Assembly (NCBI GenBank): GCA_020099315.1
Contig: CP083650.1
Span: 3,038,001 to 3,102,000, forward strand
Length of the DNA stretch: 64,000 nt
Direction: 5' to 3'
Source: Citrobacter europaeus
GTDB taxonomy: Bacteria > Pseudomonadota > Gammaproteobacteria > Enterobacterales > Enterobacteriaceae
In this document: piece after piece, positions 17,855 through 26,875 of the stretch
Numbering within the stretch: the first letter of the stretch is position 1
Layout of the letters: each line of letters opens with the position of its first letter
The notes under the pieces: generated by a model
What the model was told of the DNA's origin: nothing
Database searches by the model: none
Seen by the model: the letters and a program-made list of their open reading frames with translations, nothing else
Program-made: the position numbers and the translations under genes

Positions 17855-18724
17855 TTATTTTTTTAAATTCATCTGCATGTAGAAAAATAGTGAAACGTAA
17901 CCAAAAATAATTAATAGAGTATTTTTCACTGCATCAACAGTTATTAGCTGCACTAACGATTTTGGGGAGTCAGTGAGAACAAACGAAAATTGAGCTAATA
18001 AGTCCTTAACAATTGGGATAATTTGTGTGTGGTCTAAGAAAAGCATTAATGATACTAGTTCAAAAATCCAGATAAAAATTGTTAATATCGATAGAGTTAA
18101 AATTTTTTCAGAAACAATTGGCCTTACTTTTTCTAAAATACTGGAGATGATATCTAGTAAATGCAGTATTTTGATAGCCTTACGGCCCCTGTAAGATCTT
18201 ATCACATGTAGATTTAACGCACTTAACTGCTCTGGGAGAACAAAAAACATAACAATGCTAAAAAAGACAAATGCAAGCATTATCCACAATAATCCCCACA
18301 TCCCTGCTAAAACCTGTACACCGCCCGAAAGATAGATTAGTAGAGCTAAAATACTTAGAGCAACAACATCAAATATTCTTTCAATCCATACTATTAAAAT
18401 GCCTTTGCAGTAATTGTTTTCCCATCGAGACACTTCATTTATTCTTATCAACTCTCCGAGTTTGAATGGTATTACAGCCGAACATGCCGCTGTATAGAAA
18501 TGCAAAGAGAGCAATTTCCGTATTTTTTGCGCCTTCAATAACACACCTAAGCGTATTGCACGAAGAAAATGGGCGACGATATATGCAACAGTGGGTACAA
18601 TTAGAGCCGTAGCGAAACTGCTGAAGTCATATTTCGTTAAAGAGCTGACTGAAAAATACACAAATGCCAAACTACCAACTATTGTAGGGCATAGCTTTAA
18701 TTGTGTTCTTCGAGAGAAAGTCAT
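17855..18724 (-). CDS. UPF0104 / LPG-synthase-TM-like integral membrane protein
   Basis: A 289-residue protein with about seven to eight hydrophobic helices. The segment FLRAIRLGVLLK, followed by AACSAVIPFKLGELIRI near residues 75-90, and WIERIFDVVALS are typical of the UPF0104 family (the membrane domain of lysylphosphatidylglycerol synthases). Related proteins occur beside GT2 enzymes in glycan loci and are suspected lipid or lipid-sugar translocases. It starts 1 nt after the GT2 gene, so the two are likely coupled. With GtrA in the same operon, two candidate flippases are present. The role is inferred. Confidence 0.7.
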   Translation of the reverse strand: MTFSRRTQLKLCPTIVGSLAFVYFSVSSLTKYDFSSFATALIVPTVAYIVAHFLRAIRLGVLLKAQKIRKLLSLHFYTAACSAVIPFKLGELIRINEVSRWENNYCKGILIVWIERIFDVVALSILALLIYLSGGVQVLAGMWGLLWIMLAFVFFSIVMFFVLPEQLSALNLHVIRSYRGRKAIKILHLLDIISSILEKVRPIVSEKILTLSILTIFIWIFELVSLMLFLDHTQIIPIVKDLLAQFSFVLTDSPKSLVQLITVDAVKNTLLIIFGYVSLFFYMQMNLKK

Positions 18725-18725
18725 T

Positions 18726-19526
18726 TTAAAAATCCCTGCGATGATGCTGTTCCATAATTGTAAAATTATAACTATTAAATTCGCGACCTGAATAATTATT
18801 GGTCAGAAATTTATTACGCATAAATACATATCGAAGTAATATTTTTAATACTTCGCGAGACTGTTTAAATAATTTGACATTAGATATCTGATCGTCTTCA
18901 CGCCATGTAATTGGAAAAAATTCCATATCCCATTTCCAATTTACTGTTGCTAAAATCATGAAGTAATTAAATGTCAAATTATTAGCAAAACCTTGATAAT
19001 TTACAGAAGCTAAGGCTTTAACACTGTACATGTTTAAACCGGAACCCAAATCAAAGAGCTTTTTCCCACATGCCATGGAAAATAAATTATTAAAAACATA
19101 ATTACCAAAAGTCCGAAACAAAGAATATCCTTCTAATTTTGATTTCGGCATGAATCTTGCTCCAAGGAGGCAATCTTTATCTCTGTGCTTACCTTCGATA
19201 ATTAGTGGTAGAAGATCAGAAAGCGTTCCTTGATCATCACCATGCAAAACAATAATGTAATCAAACTTATTGTCTAGAGCATATTGAAATGCAGCTTTAT
19301 GAGAACCACCTAATCCATAATTATCATTGTTACGTACAATTGTCACTGGCGTTTCAATACTTTTCGCTGCTTCAGATGCTGCAAGTAACGTATCATCGGT
19401 GCTTTGATTATCAACAACAATAATTTCATTTATGATTTTATTTATATTTAGACATTGATTAAGCACGCGAGGAATTTGTTTTTCACAATTATAAGCAGGA
19501 ATAAACAAAAGAATTTTATCTTGCAT
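18726..19526 (-). CDS. GT2 glycosyltransferase, dolichol-phosphate-mannose-synthase type
   Basis: A 266-residue GT-A fold enzyme. IPAYNCEKQIPRVL at the N-terminus, VVDNQSTDDT (38-47), GLGGSHKAAFQYA (71-83) and the DxD-like HGDDQGT (96-101) fit polyprenyl-phosphate glycosyltransferases such as DPM1 and GtrB. Unlike phage GtrB it lacks the two C-terminal membrane helices; the neighbouring UPF0104 protein could provide the membrane anchor. It is predicted to transfer a sugar from a nucleotide donor to undecaprenyl phosphate. It is the first gene of the seven-gene operon, 273 bp after gnd, with an AGGG ribosome site. Confidence 0.8.
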   Translation of the reverse strand: MQDKILLFIPAYNCEKQIPRVLNQCLNINKIINEIIVVDNQSTDDTLLAASEAAKSIETPVTIVRNNDNYGLGGSHKAAFQYALDNKFDYIIVLHGDDQGTLSDLLPLIIEGKHRDKDCLLGARFMPKSKLEGYSLFRTFGNYVFNNLFSMACGKKLFDLGSGLNMYSVKALASVNYQGFANNLTFNYFMILATVNWKWDMEFFPITWREDDQISNVKLFKQSREVLKILLRYVFMRNKFLTNNYSGREFNSYNFTIMEQHHRRDF

Positions 19527-19734
19527 TGATTTGCCCTAATAATTTCAGATTTTATAATTATCAATAGTATACAAATTATTACCCACAATCTATAAGATGG
19601 GTAATGTTAACTATAATTCAAGTTTTAATCGAAGATATCCCAGATAACATTGCATGTGAATATTAAATAAAGTTATTTTAGTTCAACTAAATTCAAATAA
19701 AAAAGCAATGATATTAATATATCAATATTGTTAT

Positions 19735-19765
19735 AAATGCTTACTTCAAAAAGAAGCAAGCATTT
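19735..19765. repeat. Strong inverted repeat after gnd
   Basis: A 13-bp stem with one G-T pair and a 5-nt loop (arms 19735-19747 and 19753-19765), starting 34 nt after the gnd stop. No T run follows directly on the minus strand, so it is at best an imperfect terminator; it could be an RNA-stabilising hairpin. The rest of the gap 19527-19799 is very AT-rich and is the expected site of the promoter for the downstream operon. Confidence 0.6.
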
Positions 19766-19799
19766 GATTTAACGCACATTATTACTTCTAAAAAAGAGA

Positions 19800-21206
19800 T
19801 TAATTAATCCATTCCGTATGATATACACCATCTTTATCTATACGTTTATAAGTATGCGCACCAAAATAATCACGTTGTGCCTGGATCAAATTTGCAGGGA
19901 GAACTTCTGCTCTATAGCTATCATAATACGCGATTGCAGCTGAGAATGTTGGTGCAGGAATACCATTTTGTACCGCATAGGCTACCACATCACGCAGAGC
20001 TTGCTGGTATTCATCAGCAATATTCTTGAAGTAGGGATCCAGCAGCAGGTTCGCGATTTTATCATTGTTTGCATAAGCATCAGTGATTTTCTGCAAGAAC
20101 TGTGCACGAATGATGCAGCCAGCACGGAAAATCTTCGCGATCTCACCGTATTGCAGATCCCACTTATATTCATCAGATGCAGCACGCAATTGCGAGAATC
20201 CTTGTGCATAAGACACAATTTTCCCCAGATATAATGCACGACGAACTTTCTCAATAAACTCTACTTTGTCACCTGCAAGCTGAGCTTTAGGTCCGGTCAA
20301 GATCTTAGAAGCTGCTACGCGTTGGTCTTTCAGGGAGGAGATATACCGAGCGAATACAGATTCGGTAATCAGAGATAGCGGTTCGCCCAAGTCCAGAGAA
20401 CTCTGACTGGTCCATTTACCAGTGCCTTTGTTAGCCGCTTCATCCAGGATCACATCAACCAGGAATTTACCCTCTTCATCTTTTTTGGTGAAAATGTCTT
20501 TGGTAATGTCGATCAGGTAACTGCTCAGCTCACCTTCATTCCACTTGGTAAAAGTGTCTGCCAGCTCTTCGTTTGACAGGTTAAGACCACCTTTTAGTAA
20601 AGAATAGGCTTCAGCAATCAGTTGCATATCGCCGTACTCAATACCATTGTGGACCATTTTCACGTAATGGCCTGCACCATCAGCGCCGATATAAGTTACA
20701 CACGGTTCGCCATCTTCAGCAACAGCCGCGATTTTAGTCAATATTGGAGCAACTAACTCGTACGCTTCTTTCTGACCACCAGGCATAATAGATGGACCTT
20801 TCAACGCCCCTTCTTCACCACCGGATACACCGGTGCCGATGAAATTGAAACCTTCGGCGGACAGTTCCCGGTTACGGCGAATAGTATCCAGGAAGAAAGT
20901 ATTACCGCCATCAATGATGATGTCACCTTTTTCCAGATACGGCTTAAGTGAATCAATGGCAGCATCTGTACCCGTCCCCGCCTTCACCATTAACAGGATA
21001 CGACGAGGAGTTTCAAGTGATTCAACAAATTCTTTTACCGTGTAATAAGGAACCAGTTTCTTATCCGGATTCTCAGCAATGACTTCTTCGGTCTTTTCAC
21101 GGGAGCGGTTGAATACGGAAACGGTATAGCCACGGCTTTCAATGTTGAGCGCCAGGTTGCGCCCCATTACTGCCATACCGACGACGCCGATCTGTTGCTT
21201 AGACAT
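19800..21206 (-). CDS. gnd: 6-phosphogluconate dehydrogenase Gnd
   Basis: Oxidative decarboxylation of 6-phosphogluconate to ribulose-5-phosphate with NADP, in the pentose phosphate pathway. It is 468 residues, the normal length. IGVVGMAVMGRNLALN is the NADP-binding motif, followed by VFNRS; the catalytic region has GTGVSGGEEGA and GAGHYVKMVHNGIEYGDMQ. It is a housekeeping gene that marks the O-antigen locus in enterics. Here it is an island between two AT-rich strain-specific operons, where E. coli has gnd directly followed by ugd. An AGGAG ribosome site precedes the ATG. Confidence 0.98.
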   Translation of the reverse strand: MSKQQIGVVGMAVMGRNLALNIESRGYTVSVFNRSREKTEEVIAENPDKKLVPYYTVKEFVESLETPRRILLMVKAGTGTDAAIDSLKPYLEKGDIIIDGGNTFFLDTIRRNRELSAEGFNFIGTGVSGGEEGALKGPSIMPGGQKEAYELVAPILTKIAAVAEDGEPCVTYIGADGAGHYVKMVHNGIEYGDMQLIAEAYSLLKGGLNLSNEELADTFTKWNEGELSSYLIDITKDIFTKKDEEGKFLVDVILDEAANKGTGKWTSQSSLDLGEPLSLITESVFARYISSLKDQRVAASKILTGPKAQLAGDKVEFIEKVRRALYLGKIVSYAQGFSQLRAASDEYKWDLQYGEIAKIFRAGCIIRAQFLQKITDAYANNDKIANLLLDPYFKNIADEYQQALRDVVAYAVQNGIPAPTFSAAIAYYDSYRAEVLPANLIQAQRDYFGAHTYKRIDKDGVYHTEWIN

Positions 21207-21255
21207 TACATACTCCTGTCAGGTGTAGATACCACGAACTTATTAACTCGCGATA

Positions 21256-21283
21256 ATGATAAAAAACCAGGACCAAGGTTCAA
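21256..21283 (-). promoter_or_regulatory. Candidate gnd promoter
   Basis: On the minus strand TTGAAC (21278-21283) and TATCAT (21256-21261) are spaced 16 bp apart, about 50 nt before the gnd start. The -10 matches consensus at five of six positions, the -35 at four. A 6-bp inverted repeat (CAAGGT...ACCTTG, about 21274-21294) overlaps the -35 side and could be a weak end signal for the upstream operon. Confidence 0.45.
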
Positions 21284-21295
21284 ATGATACCTTGA

Positions 21296-23377
21296 TCACA
21301 TTTTAGGGTTTATCTTGCTGTGCTTTTTCGATTCTAATACTTTGTCGAAAAAAGTTCGGAAATTCTCAGATTTAACTTCCCAATCCCATTTTTTTATTTG
21401 CTGCAAATTTTCTGAAGACAAACATTTTATCACTGTGCTACGCTTATTATAAAAATCCCTAAGTTTATCTATCAAAATATCCTTGCTTCTAACTGGCAAA
21501 ATCCATTCTTTTTGCATATCACCAAAAGCATCATTAACCACACCAACATCAGTACTTATCACGGGAACGCCACATGCCATAGATTCGAGAACAGGGTTTG
21601 GTGTGCCTTCAATTTTTGAAGGACAGACATAGACATCAATTTGACTATAATAGTTTACCATTTCATCATGAGGAATAAATCCGAGCTGACGATCGGCAAG
21701 GACTAATTCAATATTTAATCCTTCTGATTGCAATTGTTCAACGGCTGGCTTTAATAAAGAATGATAACCTTTAAAATCCTCTACTTCTCCCGCCCATTTT
21801 GAATTACCAGCCCAACCTACGCGCAATGTTCTTGACTCAATATTGTTAAAGCGTTCAAGGCCGATTGGATAAAATAGTTTTAAATTTACACCATCTTCAG
21901 CAAGAACTGACGGATTAGGATACTCGGCTATGGATGAGTAGATATCATATAATTTTGATGAACTAACCGTATAAGCAGTTATTAAATCATTATAAAATGT
22001 CTTTCTTAATTTTATAGCTTGTTCATCCAGAAATAAATGATCATAAACACTACTCGTTATTATCCTTCCATCTAAGTATTGTTTTTTAAAACTAAGTTCA
22101 TCAAACCCGATAGTACGGTTATAGTTTATATAATATTCATCGTATATAAGCCTAAGCGATTCACGCCAGAAGAAATGAGTTATATCATAATTTTTGGTCA
22201 TCATAATAACCTGACTGATATTATCAACAATTTCAGTTGGTATTATTGTAAAATCATATGAATCTGACAGATAATTGACTATTTGATTTGCTATATTTGA
22301 AAATGCCCAGTTTTCAGTATCAATAATCAATGCAATTCTTGGTTTTGCTAATGGTAAATCACAAATGATACTTAGTTCATTATCATCTATTTGCGAACGG
22401 TTACCTTTATTTTGAGTTATCAGTTCAAAACTGCGTTGCTTCTCTTCCAACCAATCATCAACTGGAGCTGACCAAAAAACCATTCCCCATTTGTTTTCAA
22501 GATAATCCGCGGACTCTTTTAATATACTTCTCGTGAAGCGGATTTTCTCATAATCTTTATCTTTATTGGAACTAGGTTTGGGGTGATCATGGATTAAAGA
22601 TATTGCACCACATGTGCCTACTTTCATTCCTGACTGGTAAAGACGAAGCGATAAGTCAATATCTTCAAACCCAATGAACATATTTTCATCGTACTTCCCT
22701 AAATTTTTTAGAGAGTCAATTTTAATAACACTCGCACCGCCAAAGAGAAATGTAGAAAGGAAGCCCTCACCATCATATGTAATTGTTTTTTCCTGGACGC
22801 ATGCACTTCCTGCACCAACATGTACCGAATCATTATCAATATCGAGGAAAACATTCCCCCCATTTGCGAATAATGTTTCCCCATCAGAGTCCAGCAATGG
22901 CATATTGATGAAATGACAGCCAAGTCTTGAAATATCTTTTTGCAATCTCAGGAGTGGGTTGTTTATAAAATAAATATCATTATCAAGAAACATTGCCCAT
23001 TCTGTTTTTATATGCTCTAAAGTTTTATTTCTTCCGCCACTTACGCCAAAATTATCACCAAGTTCGACGACCCTAATATTTAGTGGAACCCTGTCACTTA
23101 AAGTTTGTAAAACTGAAAGTTCTTCTACTGTACTGCCATTATCAACAATCAGGATATCACCTTTAAAATTAGGTATATGCTGATATATAGAATTAACAAG
23201 TTTTTCAGTAAGAAAAACTCTGCTCATCGATAAACATGTTATTGTTAGGTTGGAACCATCACTACCGATATTCGGACCAAACGAGCTTCCAGCATTAGAA
23301 TCGAGCAAAGCATGAAGGTCTGAATACACATATTCAGTTGATTTTAATCCTGGTAATAATTTTAAACGTGCAGACAT
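21296..23377 (-). CDS. Bifunctional glycosyltransferase, GT2 plus GT4 (693 aa)
   Basis: Two catalytic domains are visible. The N-terminal GT2 (about 45-285) has ILIVDNGS (76-82), FGVSGGRNKTL, the metal-binding DND (132-134) and a rhamnosyl/galactosyl-type EDIDLSLR. The C-terminal GT-B/GT4 (about 350-690) has VGWAGNSKWAG and the E-x7-E motif region IEGTPNPVLESMACGVPVISTDVG. The GT4 half is clearly related to the N-terminal half of the 738-residue protein at 28411-30627 (shared HFFWR, GNSKW, EGTP.P.LE). It is the last gene of the first O-antigen operon and starts 2 nt after the methyltransferase stop. It probably assembles the repeat unit; linkage and sugars are unknown. Confidence 0.82.
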   Translation of the reverse strand: MSARLKLLPGLKSTEYVYSDLHALLDSNAGSSFGPNIGSDGSNLTITCLSMSRVFLTEKLVNSIYQHIPNFKGDILIVDNGSTVEELSVLQTLSDRVPLNIRVVELGDNFGVSGGRNKTLEHIKTEWAMFLDNDIYFINNPLLRLQKDISRLGCHFINMPLLDSDGETLFANGGNVFLDIDNDSVHVGAGSACVQEKTITYDGEGFLSTFLFGGASVIKIDSLKNLGKYDENMFIGFEDIDLSLRLYQSGMKVGTCGAISLIHDHPKPSSNKDKDYEKIRFTRSILKESADYLENKWGMVFWSAPVDDWLEEKQRSFELITQNKGNRSQIDDNELSIICDLPLAKPRIALIIDTENWAFSNIANQIVNYLSDSYDFTIIPTEIVDNISQVIMMTKNYDITHFFWRESLRLIYDEYYINYNRTIGFDELSFKKQYLDGRIITSSVYDHLFLDEQAIKLRKTFYNDLITAYTVSSSKLYDIYSSIAEYPNPSVLAEDGVNLKLFYPIGLERFNNIESRTLRVGWAGNSKWAGEVEDFKGYHSLLKPAVEQLQSEGLNIELVLADRQLGFIPHDEMVNYYSQIDVYVCPSKIEGTPNPVLESMACGVPVISTDVGVVNDAFGDMQKEWILPVRSKDILIDKLRDFYNKRSTVIKCLSSENLQQIKKWDWEVKSENFRTFFDKVLESKKHSKINPKM

Positions 23378-23379
23378 TT

Positions 23380-24570
23380 TTATTTCCTGATCAAACGCAC
23401 AATTTTAAGTATCATTTTTTTCAAAACATCCGGAAGAAGAGCGGAGAGCCTTAAGTATCGATAGTATGGAATTTCCATCTGTGATACTCTTTCCATCAAT
23501 GTTGAATTTTTAGTTTCTAAATCCTCACTCAACGATATTAAATCTGCGTTTTTTAATTCTAAATTATTTTTTGTATTGGTTACTTCATCATGCATCACGA
23601 TTTGTCTGGCAAGCTGTTGTTGCAATTCGGAAATATTCGTACGCAGCGCAATGTTTTCAATTTTTAATGCAGATAATAAAAGGTTTGATTTTCTCAGGTC
23701 CATTGTTAACTTTTTCATATCTTGTTTTAATATTGATATGGCTTTTTTATTTTCTGCCTGATCCTCACGAAGTACCAGACTTACATTCGACTCGAACTCT
23801 TCTGTCATGCGCGAATAAGCATCCATACTTATTGGAAATGTACTGTTACTAAAGTTTGTTTCAGGTGCATTCCATAAGCCCACAAAAAAACTGCAATTAT
23901 TTTCACTAACTGCATCAATATCTGTGTTTAGAACATTAATTGAATTTTCTGAATTGCTTATTTCCATCCATGAAGAACCTATCTTTTCAAAACCTCGATT
24001 GTTTGCTGAGACTGTGCCAAATCCAAAAACAGAACCACCATATGCCCATTGAACATTCTTACCCAAAATCCCTGAACTAAGTTCTGTGAACTCCTGAAAA
24101 GTATATTTTCGTACATGGAAGGGATTGGATTGTTCATCATTTGGATAATACCAATAATCATTAGGGCAAGTTATATAGAAAATCGCATTTTCTTTAGCAG
24201 TTTTTTTGATAGCACTAAGAAAAACTTCAGGGGTATTGATGTGTTCTATTGTCTCTATTGAAACAACGATATCAAAAAAGTCTTCGCCATAACGCTCTGA
24301 GATGGTGTTTGCATCACTTACAATAAACTCAACATTATATTCCCCAAAAAGTTTCTTTGCGTGCTCAATTGACTCTTCAGAGATATCAACCCCCACAACT
24401 CGTTTAGCACCAGCTTTCATTAATAGTGCTGAGCCATATCCTTCGCCGCAGGCAATGTCGAGGACTACTTTATCTTTAACAAGATGTAAGATATTAGCAT
24501 ATCTGGCGCAATGAATAGCTGATTCTTGTAAAGAGTGAGCAGGTTTTTCACTCAAATTTAATCTTTCCAT
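23380..24570 (-). CDS. SAM-dependent methyltransferase with C-terminal coiled coil
   Basis: A 396-residue protein. Residues about 15-170 are a class I methyltransferase: motif I VLDIACGEGYG (36-46), acidic VGVDIS (59-64), and VSIETIEHI (103-111). Residues about 255-366 form a long, heptad-rich, charged segment predicted as a coiled coil, and 369-396 is a basic amphipathic helix (LKKMILKIVRLIRK). This layout resembles O-antigen chain terminators such as WbdD, where a coiled coil sets chain length and the end helix binds the membrane, but no kinase domain is present. It may instead methylate a nucleotide sugar or the repeat unit. It lies between two glycosyltransferase genes of the first operon. 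Confidence 0.75.
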   Translation of the reverse strand: MERLNLSEKPAHSLQESAIHCARYANILHLVKDKVVLDIACGEGYGSALLMKAGAKRVVGVDISEESIEHAKKLFGEYNVEFIVSDANTISERYGEDFFDIVVSIETIEHINTPEVFLSAIKKTAKENAIFYITCPNDYWYYPNDEQSNPFHVRKYTFQEFTELSSGILGKNVQWAYGGSVFGFGTVSANNRGFEKIGSSWMEISNSENSINVLNTDIDAVSENNCSFFVGLWNAPETNFSNSTFPISMDAYSRMTEEFESNVSLVLREDQAENKKAISILKQDMKKLTMDLRKSNLLLSALKIENIALRTNISELQQQLARQIVMHDEVTNTKNNLELKNADLISLSEDLETKNSTLMERVSQMEIPYYRYLRLSALLPDVLKKMILKIVRLIRK

Positions 24571-24614
24571 AATATTCCTACTAAATTGTGTTTTTATAAA
24601 GTTTTTTATATGAT

Positions 24615-25769
24615 TTAACAGTCATTAGATTTTGTATTTTCATAATCTACGCGCAGTATTTTCATAAGCTTTGAATTAACTATATATGAGTCAAATTGTT
24701 GTAAAGCTATTTGGTGACTTGCATTCCCCATTTGGGTAATTAGTTCAGGTTGATGTAAAAAACAAAGCATTTTTTCCGCTAAAGCATGAGAAGAACGTGG
24801 CTTAATCAAGAATCCATTAACACCATCAACCACGGTATCTCGGCAGCCTGGCACATCGCTGGTTATGACGGCGCGTCCCATTGCCATCGCCTCCTGTGTA
24901 CTCCTCGGAAACCCTTCACGCCAGGAAGGCAATACAAATACACTCGCTTTAGCAAGCCACTCCTGCACGTTATCAACGTGGCCAGGTAACTCAATGATGT
25001 TATTACACTTCAAATCATTAAGCCGCTCTATAGTTAAGCTCCCCGGATTATGGAGATCCAGATGACCCAGCATGCAAAAATGAGTTTCAGGAAATTTCTT
25101 TTTGACTACTTTTGCAGCCTCAATAAATTCATAAACTCCCTTTTCTTGTAAAAATCTAGCGACAAAAATGAAAGACACTGGATCAACAGGGGGTGGGCAG
25201 TAGGGATAATCAGACATATTTAATCCAATACCCCCTAATATATGAACCTTTTTGACTTGAATTTTTTCATTAACTAAAAGGTCTCGCTTATCATCCGCAT
25301 TAAGCAAGATGAGACTTTCAATATGTCTGAAGCTTAATTTGTAAAGCGATACTAATATTTTTTTCAGTAATTTAGTCCGTAATGAAACCTGCCCTCCAGA
25401 ATTGGTAAAGAAAAAACCAAGCCCTTCAAGCATCGCATAACGCTTTTGTATTCTTGCAAATTTTGCTGCTAAAGTAGCAAAAATGGCTGGCTTTGAAAAA
25501 TATGAAAATGCCAGGTCCAACTTAAGTGATTTTAGAATCTTATATAATTTATAGGTATTGATAATATCAGAAAATGGATTTAGCCCTGTTCGACTGAAAT
25601 GGTAATGTACTGGTATAGCACCAAATGATTTAACTTTTTCTTTTGTTACATCATCATAGTCAATTGCAAACGCATACACAACATGGCCATTTTTATGTAA
25701 TAAATTAATCAGTTCTTTTCTGAATTGGATTAGACTTTCTGCTGTAGTACCGATTAATGCTATTTTCAT
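24615..25769 (-). CDS. GT4 glycosyltransferase (384 aa)
   Basis: GT-B fold enzyme. The N-terminal MKIALIGTTAESLIQFRKELI resembles the acceptor-binding half of PglA/CapM-like transferases. The donor half contains FVARFLQEKGV, LPGHVDNVQEWL, and the E-x7-E motif in WREGFPRSTQEAMAMGRAVI. Many GT4 enzymes of this subgroup add HexNAc or hexose early in repeat-unit synthesis; the specific sugar cannot be read from sequence. It lies 9 nt after the neighbouring GT4 gene and 44 nt before the methyltransferase start, on the same transcript. Confidence 0.82.
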   Translation of the reverse strand: MKIALIGTTAESLIQFRKELINLLHKNGHVVYAFAIDYDDVTKEKVKSFGAIPVHYHFSRTGLNPFSDIINTYKLYKILKSLKLDLAFSYFSKPAIFATLAAKFARIQKRYAMLEGLGFFFTNSGGQVSLRTKLLKKILVSLYKLSFRHIESLILLNADDKRDLLVNEKIQVKKVHILGGIGLNMSDYPYCPPPVDPVSFIFVARFLQEKGVYEFIEAAKVVKKKFPETHFCMLGHLDLHNPGSLTIERLNDLKCNNIIELPGHVDNVQEWLAKASVFVLPSWREGFPRSTQEAMAMGRAVITSDVPGCRDTVVDGVNGFLIKPRSSHALAEKMLCFLHQPELITQMGNASHQIALQQFDSYIVNSKLMKILRVDYENTKSNDC

Positions 25770-25778
25770 AGGTGAGTT

Positions 25779-26858
25779 CTAGATTCTGTTTTTCTGTATG
25801 CGCAGGTAGATATCTTCCCATTGAGATACGATTTTTTTAGCAGAAAATTTCTCAATGACTCTTTCCCGAGCACGATAGCCACTTCCTCTACGCTGTTCAA
25901 CATCTAATGATTCAATTTGTTGCATCGCAGCGGTTAAGTGATGTACATCATTAACCGAAATTGTTATGCCAAAATCCTGTCCATTTCCAATAATTTCTGC
26001 CGGCCCACCACAGTTTGTTGCGACAACTGGCAATCCGCATGCCATAGCTTCGGCAACGACGAGTGCAAATCCTTCATAGTCTGAGGCCAGCACAAAAGCA
26101 TCGGAATCATGATAATAATCAACAACATTATCTTTTTTCCCCAAGAGAGTAACTCGTTCGCTTAGAGAATTGTGATCGATAAATGTTTGTAATGAGAGTC
26201 GTTCCTCGCCTTCTCCAATTATGATGAGTTCACTATGTGGCAACTTCATCATCGCTTGCAAAATCAGCAGTTGATTTTTTACTTTTACAAGCCGCCCAAC
26301 GGTTATCCAGCGAAATCGTTTCCTGCTCTGTCTATCAATGATACGAAAATGATCAATATTGATACAATTATAAACAGTAAGTGTTTTCTCTGATGGAAAT
26401 ACTTTGTCGTTAATAAACCGCTGCCGTGCCGCATCGCTTACGACTGTATTCAAGTCACTGAATTTATTAGTTAAACGATAAAGCCAGTCTCTGGTACTGC
26501 CACCTTCACGAACGCTGTGCGCAGTACAAATAATAGATGTACTATCCGCCAAAAATACTCTCACAAGACGTACCAGGATATTGGCATGAAACATATGCGA
26601 ATGCACAATATCTGGAGAATTCTGTCTCATCAACCTGGCTAATTTAAATGCTGCAAATGGTAAAGCTAATTTGGACTTCATCCCCAATGAAACAACTGGG
26701 ATGTTATTTCTAATTAGCCTATCGATCAAATCAACTGGTGGTGTAAGCGAAATTAACCGAACAGAATGCCCACACCTTTTAAGCTCGAGAAGCAGTTCAA
26801 CTACCTGCATTTCCGCGCCTCCGACATTCATGCCTGTAATGACATAATCAATTTTCAC
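25779..26858 (-). CDS. GT4 glycosyltransferase (359 aa)
   Basis: A 359-residue GT-B fold protein. The N-terminal GMNVGGAEMQVVELL is a typical GT4 glycine loop and VHSHMFHANIL a conserved acceptor-domain strand. The donor domain has TVGRLVKVKNQ, IIIGEGEERL, and DYEGFALVVAEAMACGLPVVATNCGG with the E-x7-E pair. It lies 17 nt downstream of wzt. It likely adds a hexose to the O-antigen; donor and linkage are unknown. Confidence 0.82.
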   Translation of the reverse strand: MKIDYVITGMNVGGAEMQVVELLLELKRCGHSVRLISLTPPVDLIDRLIRNNIPVVSLGMKSKLALPFAAFKLARLMRQNSPDIVHSHMFHANILVRLVRVFLADSTSIICTAHSVREGGSTRDWLYRLTNKFSDLNTVVSDAARQRFINDKVFPSEKTLTVYNCINIDHFRIIDRQSRKRFRWITVGRLVKVKNQLLILQAMMKLPHSELIIIGEGEERLSLQTFIDHNSLSERVTLLGKKDNVVDYYHDSDAFVLASDYEGFALVVAEAMACGLPVVATNCGGPAEIIGNGQDFGITISVNDVHHLTAAMQQIESLDVEQRRGSGYRARERVIEKFSAKKIVSQWEDIYLRIQKNRI

Positions 26859-26875
26859 TCATACCACCTGTTTTT

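Noticed and set aside
19800..21206. gnd as part of the acquired O-antigen operons
   Set aside because: It is a conserved housekeeping gene with its own promoter candidate and a more typical base composition than its neighbours.
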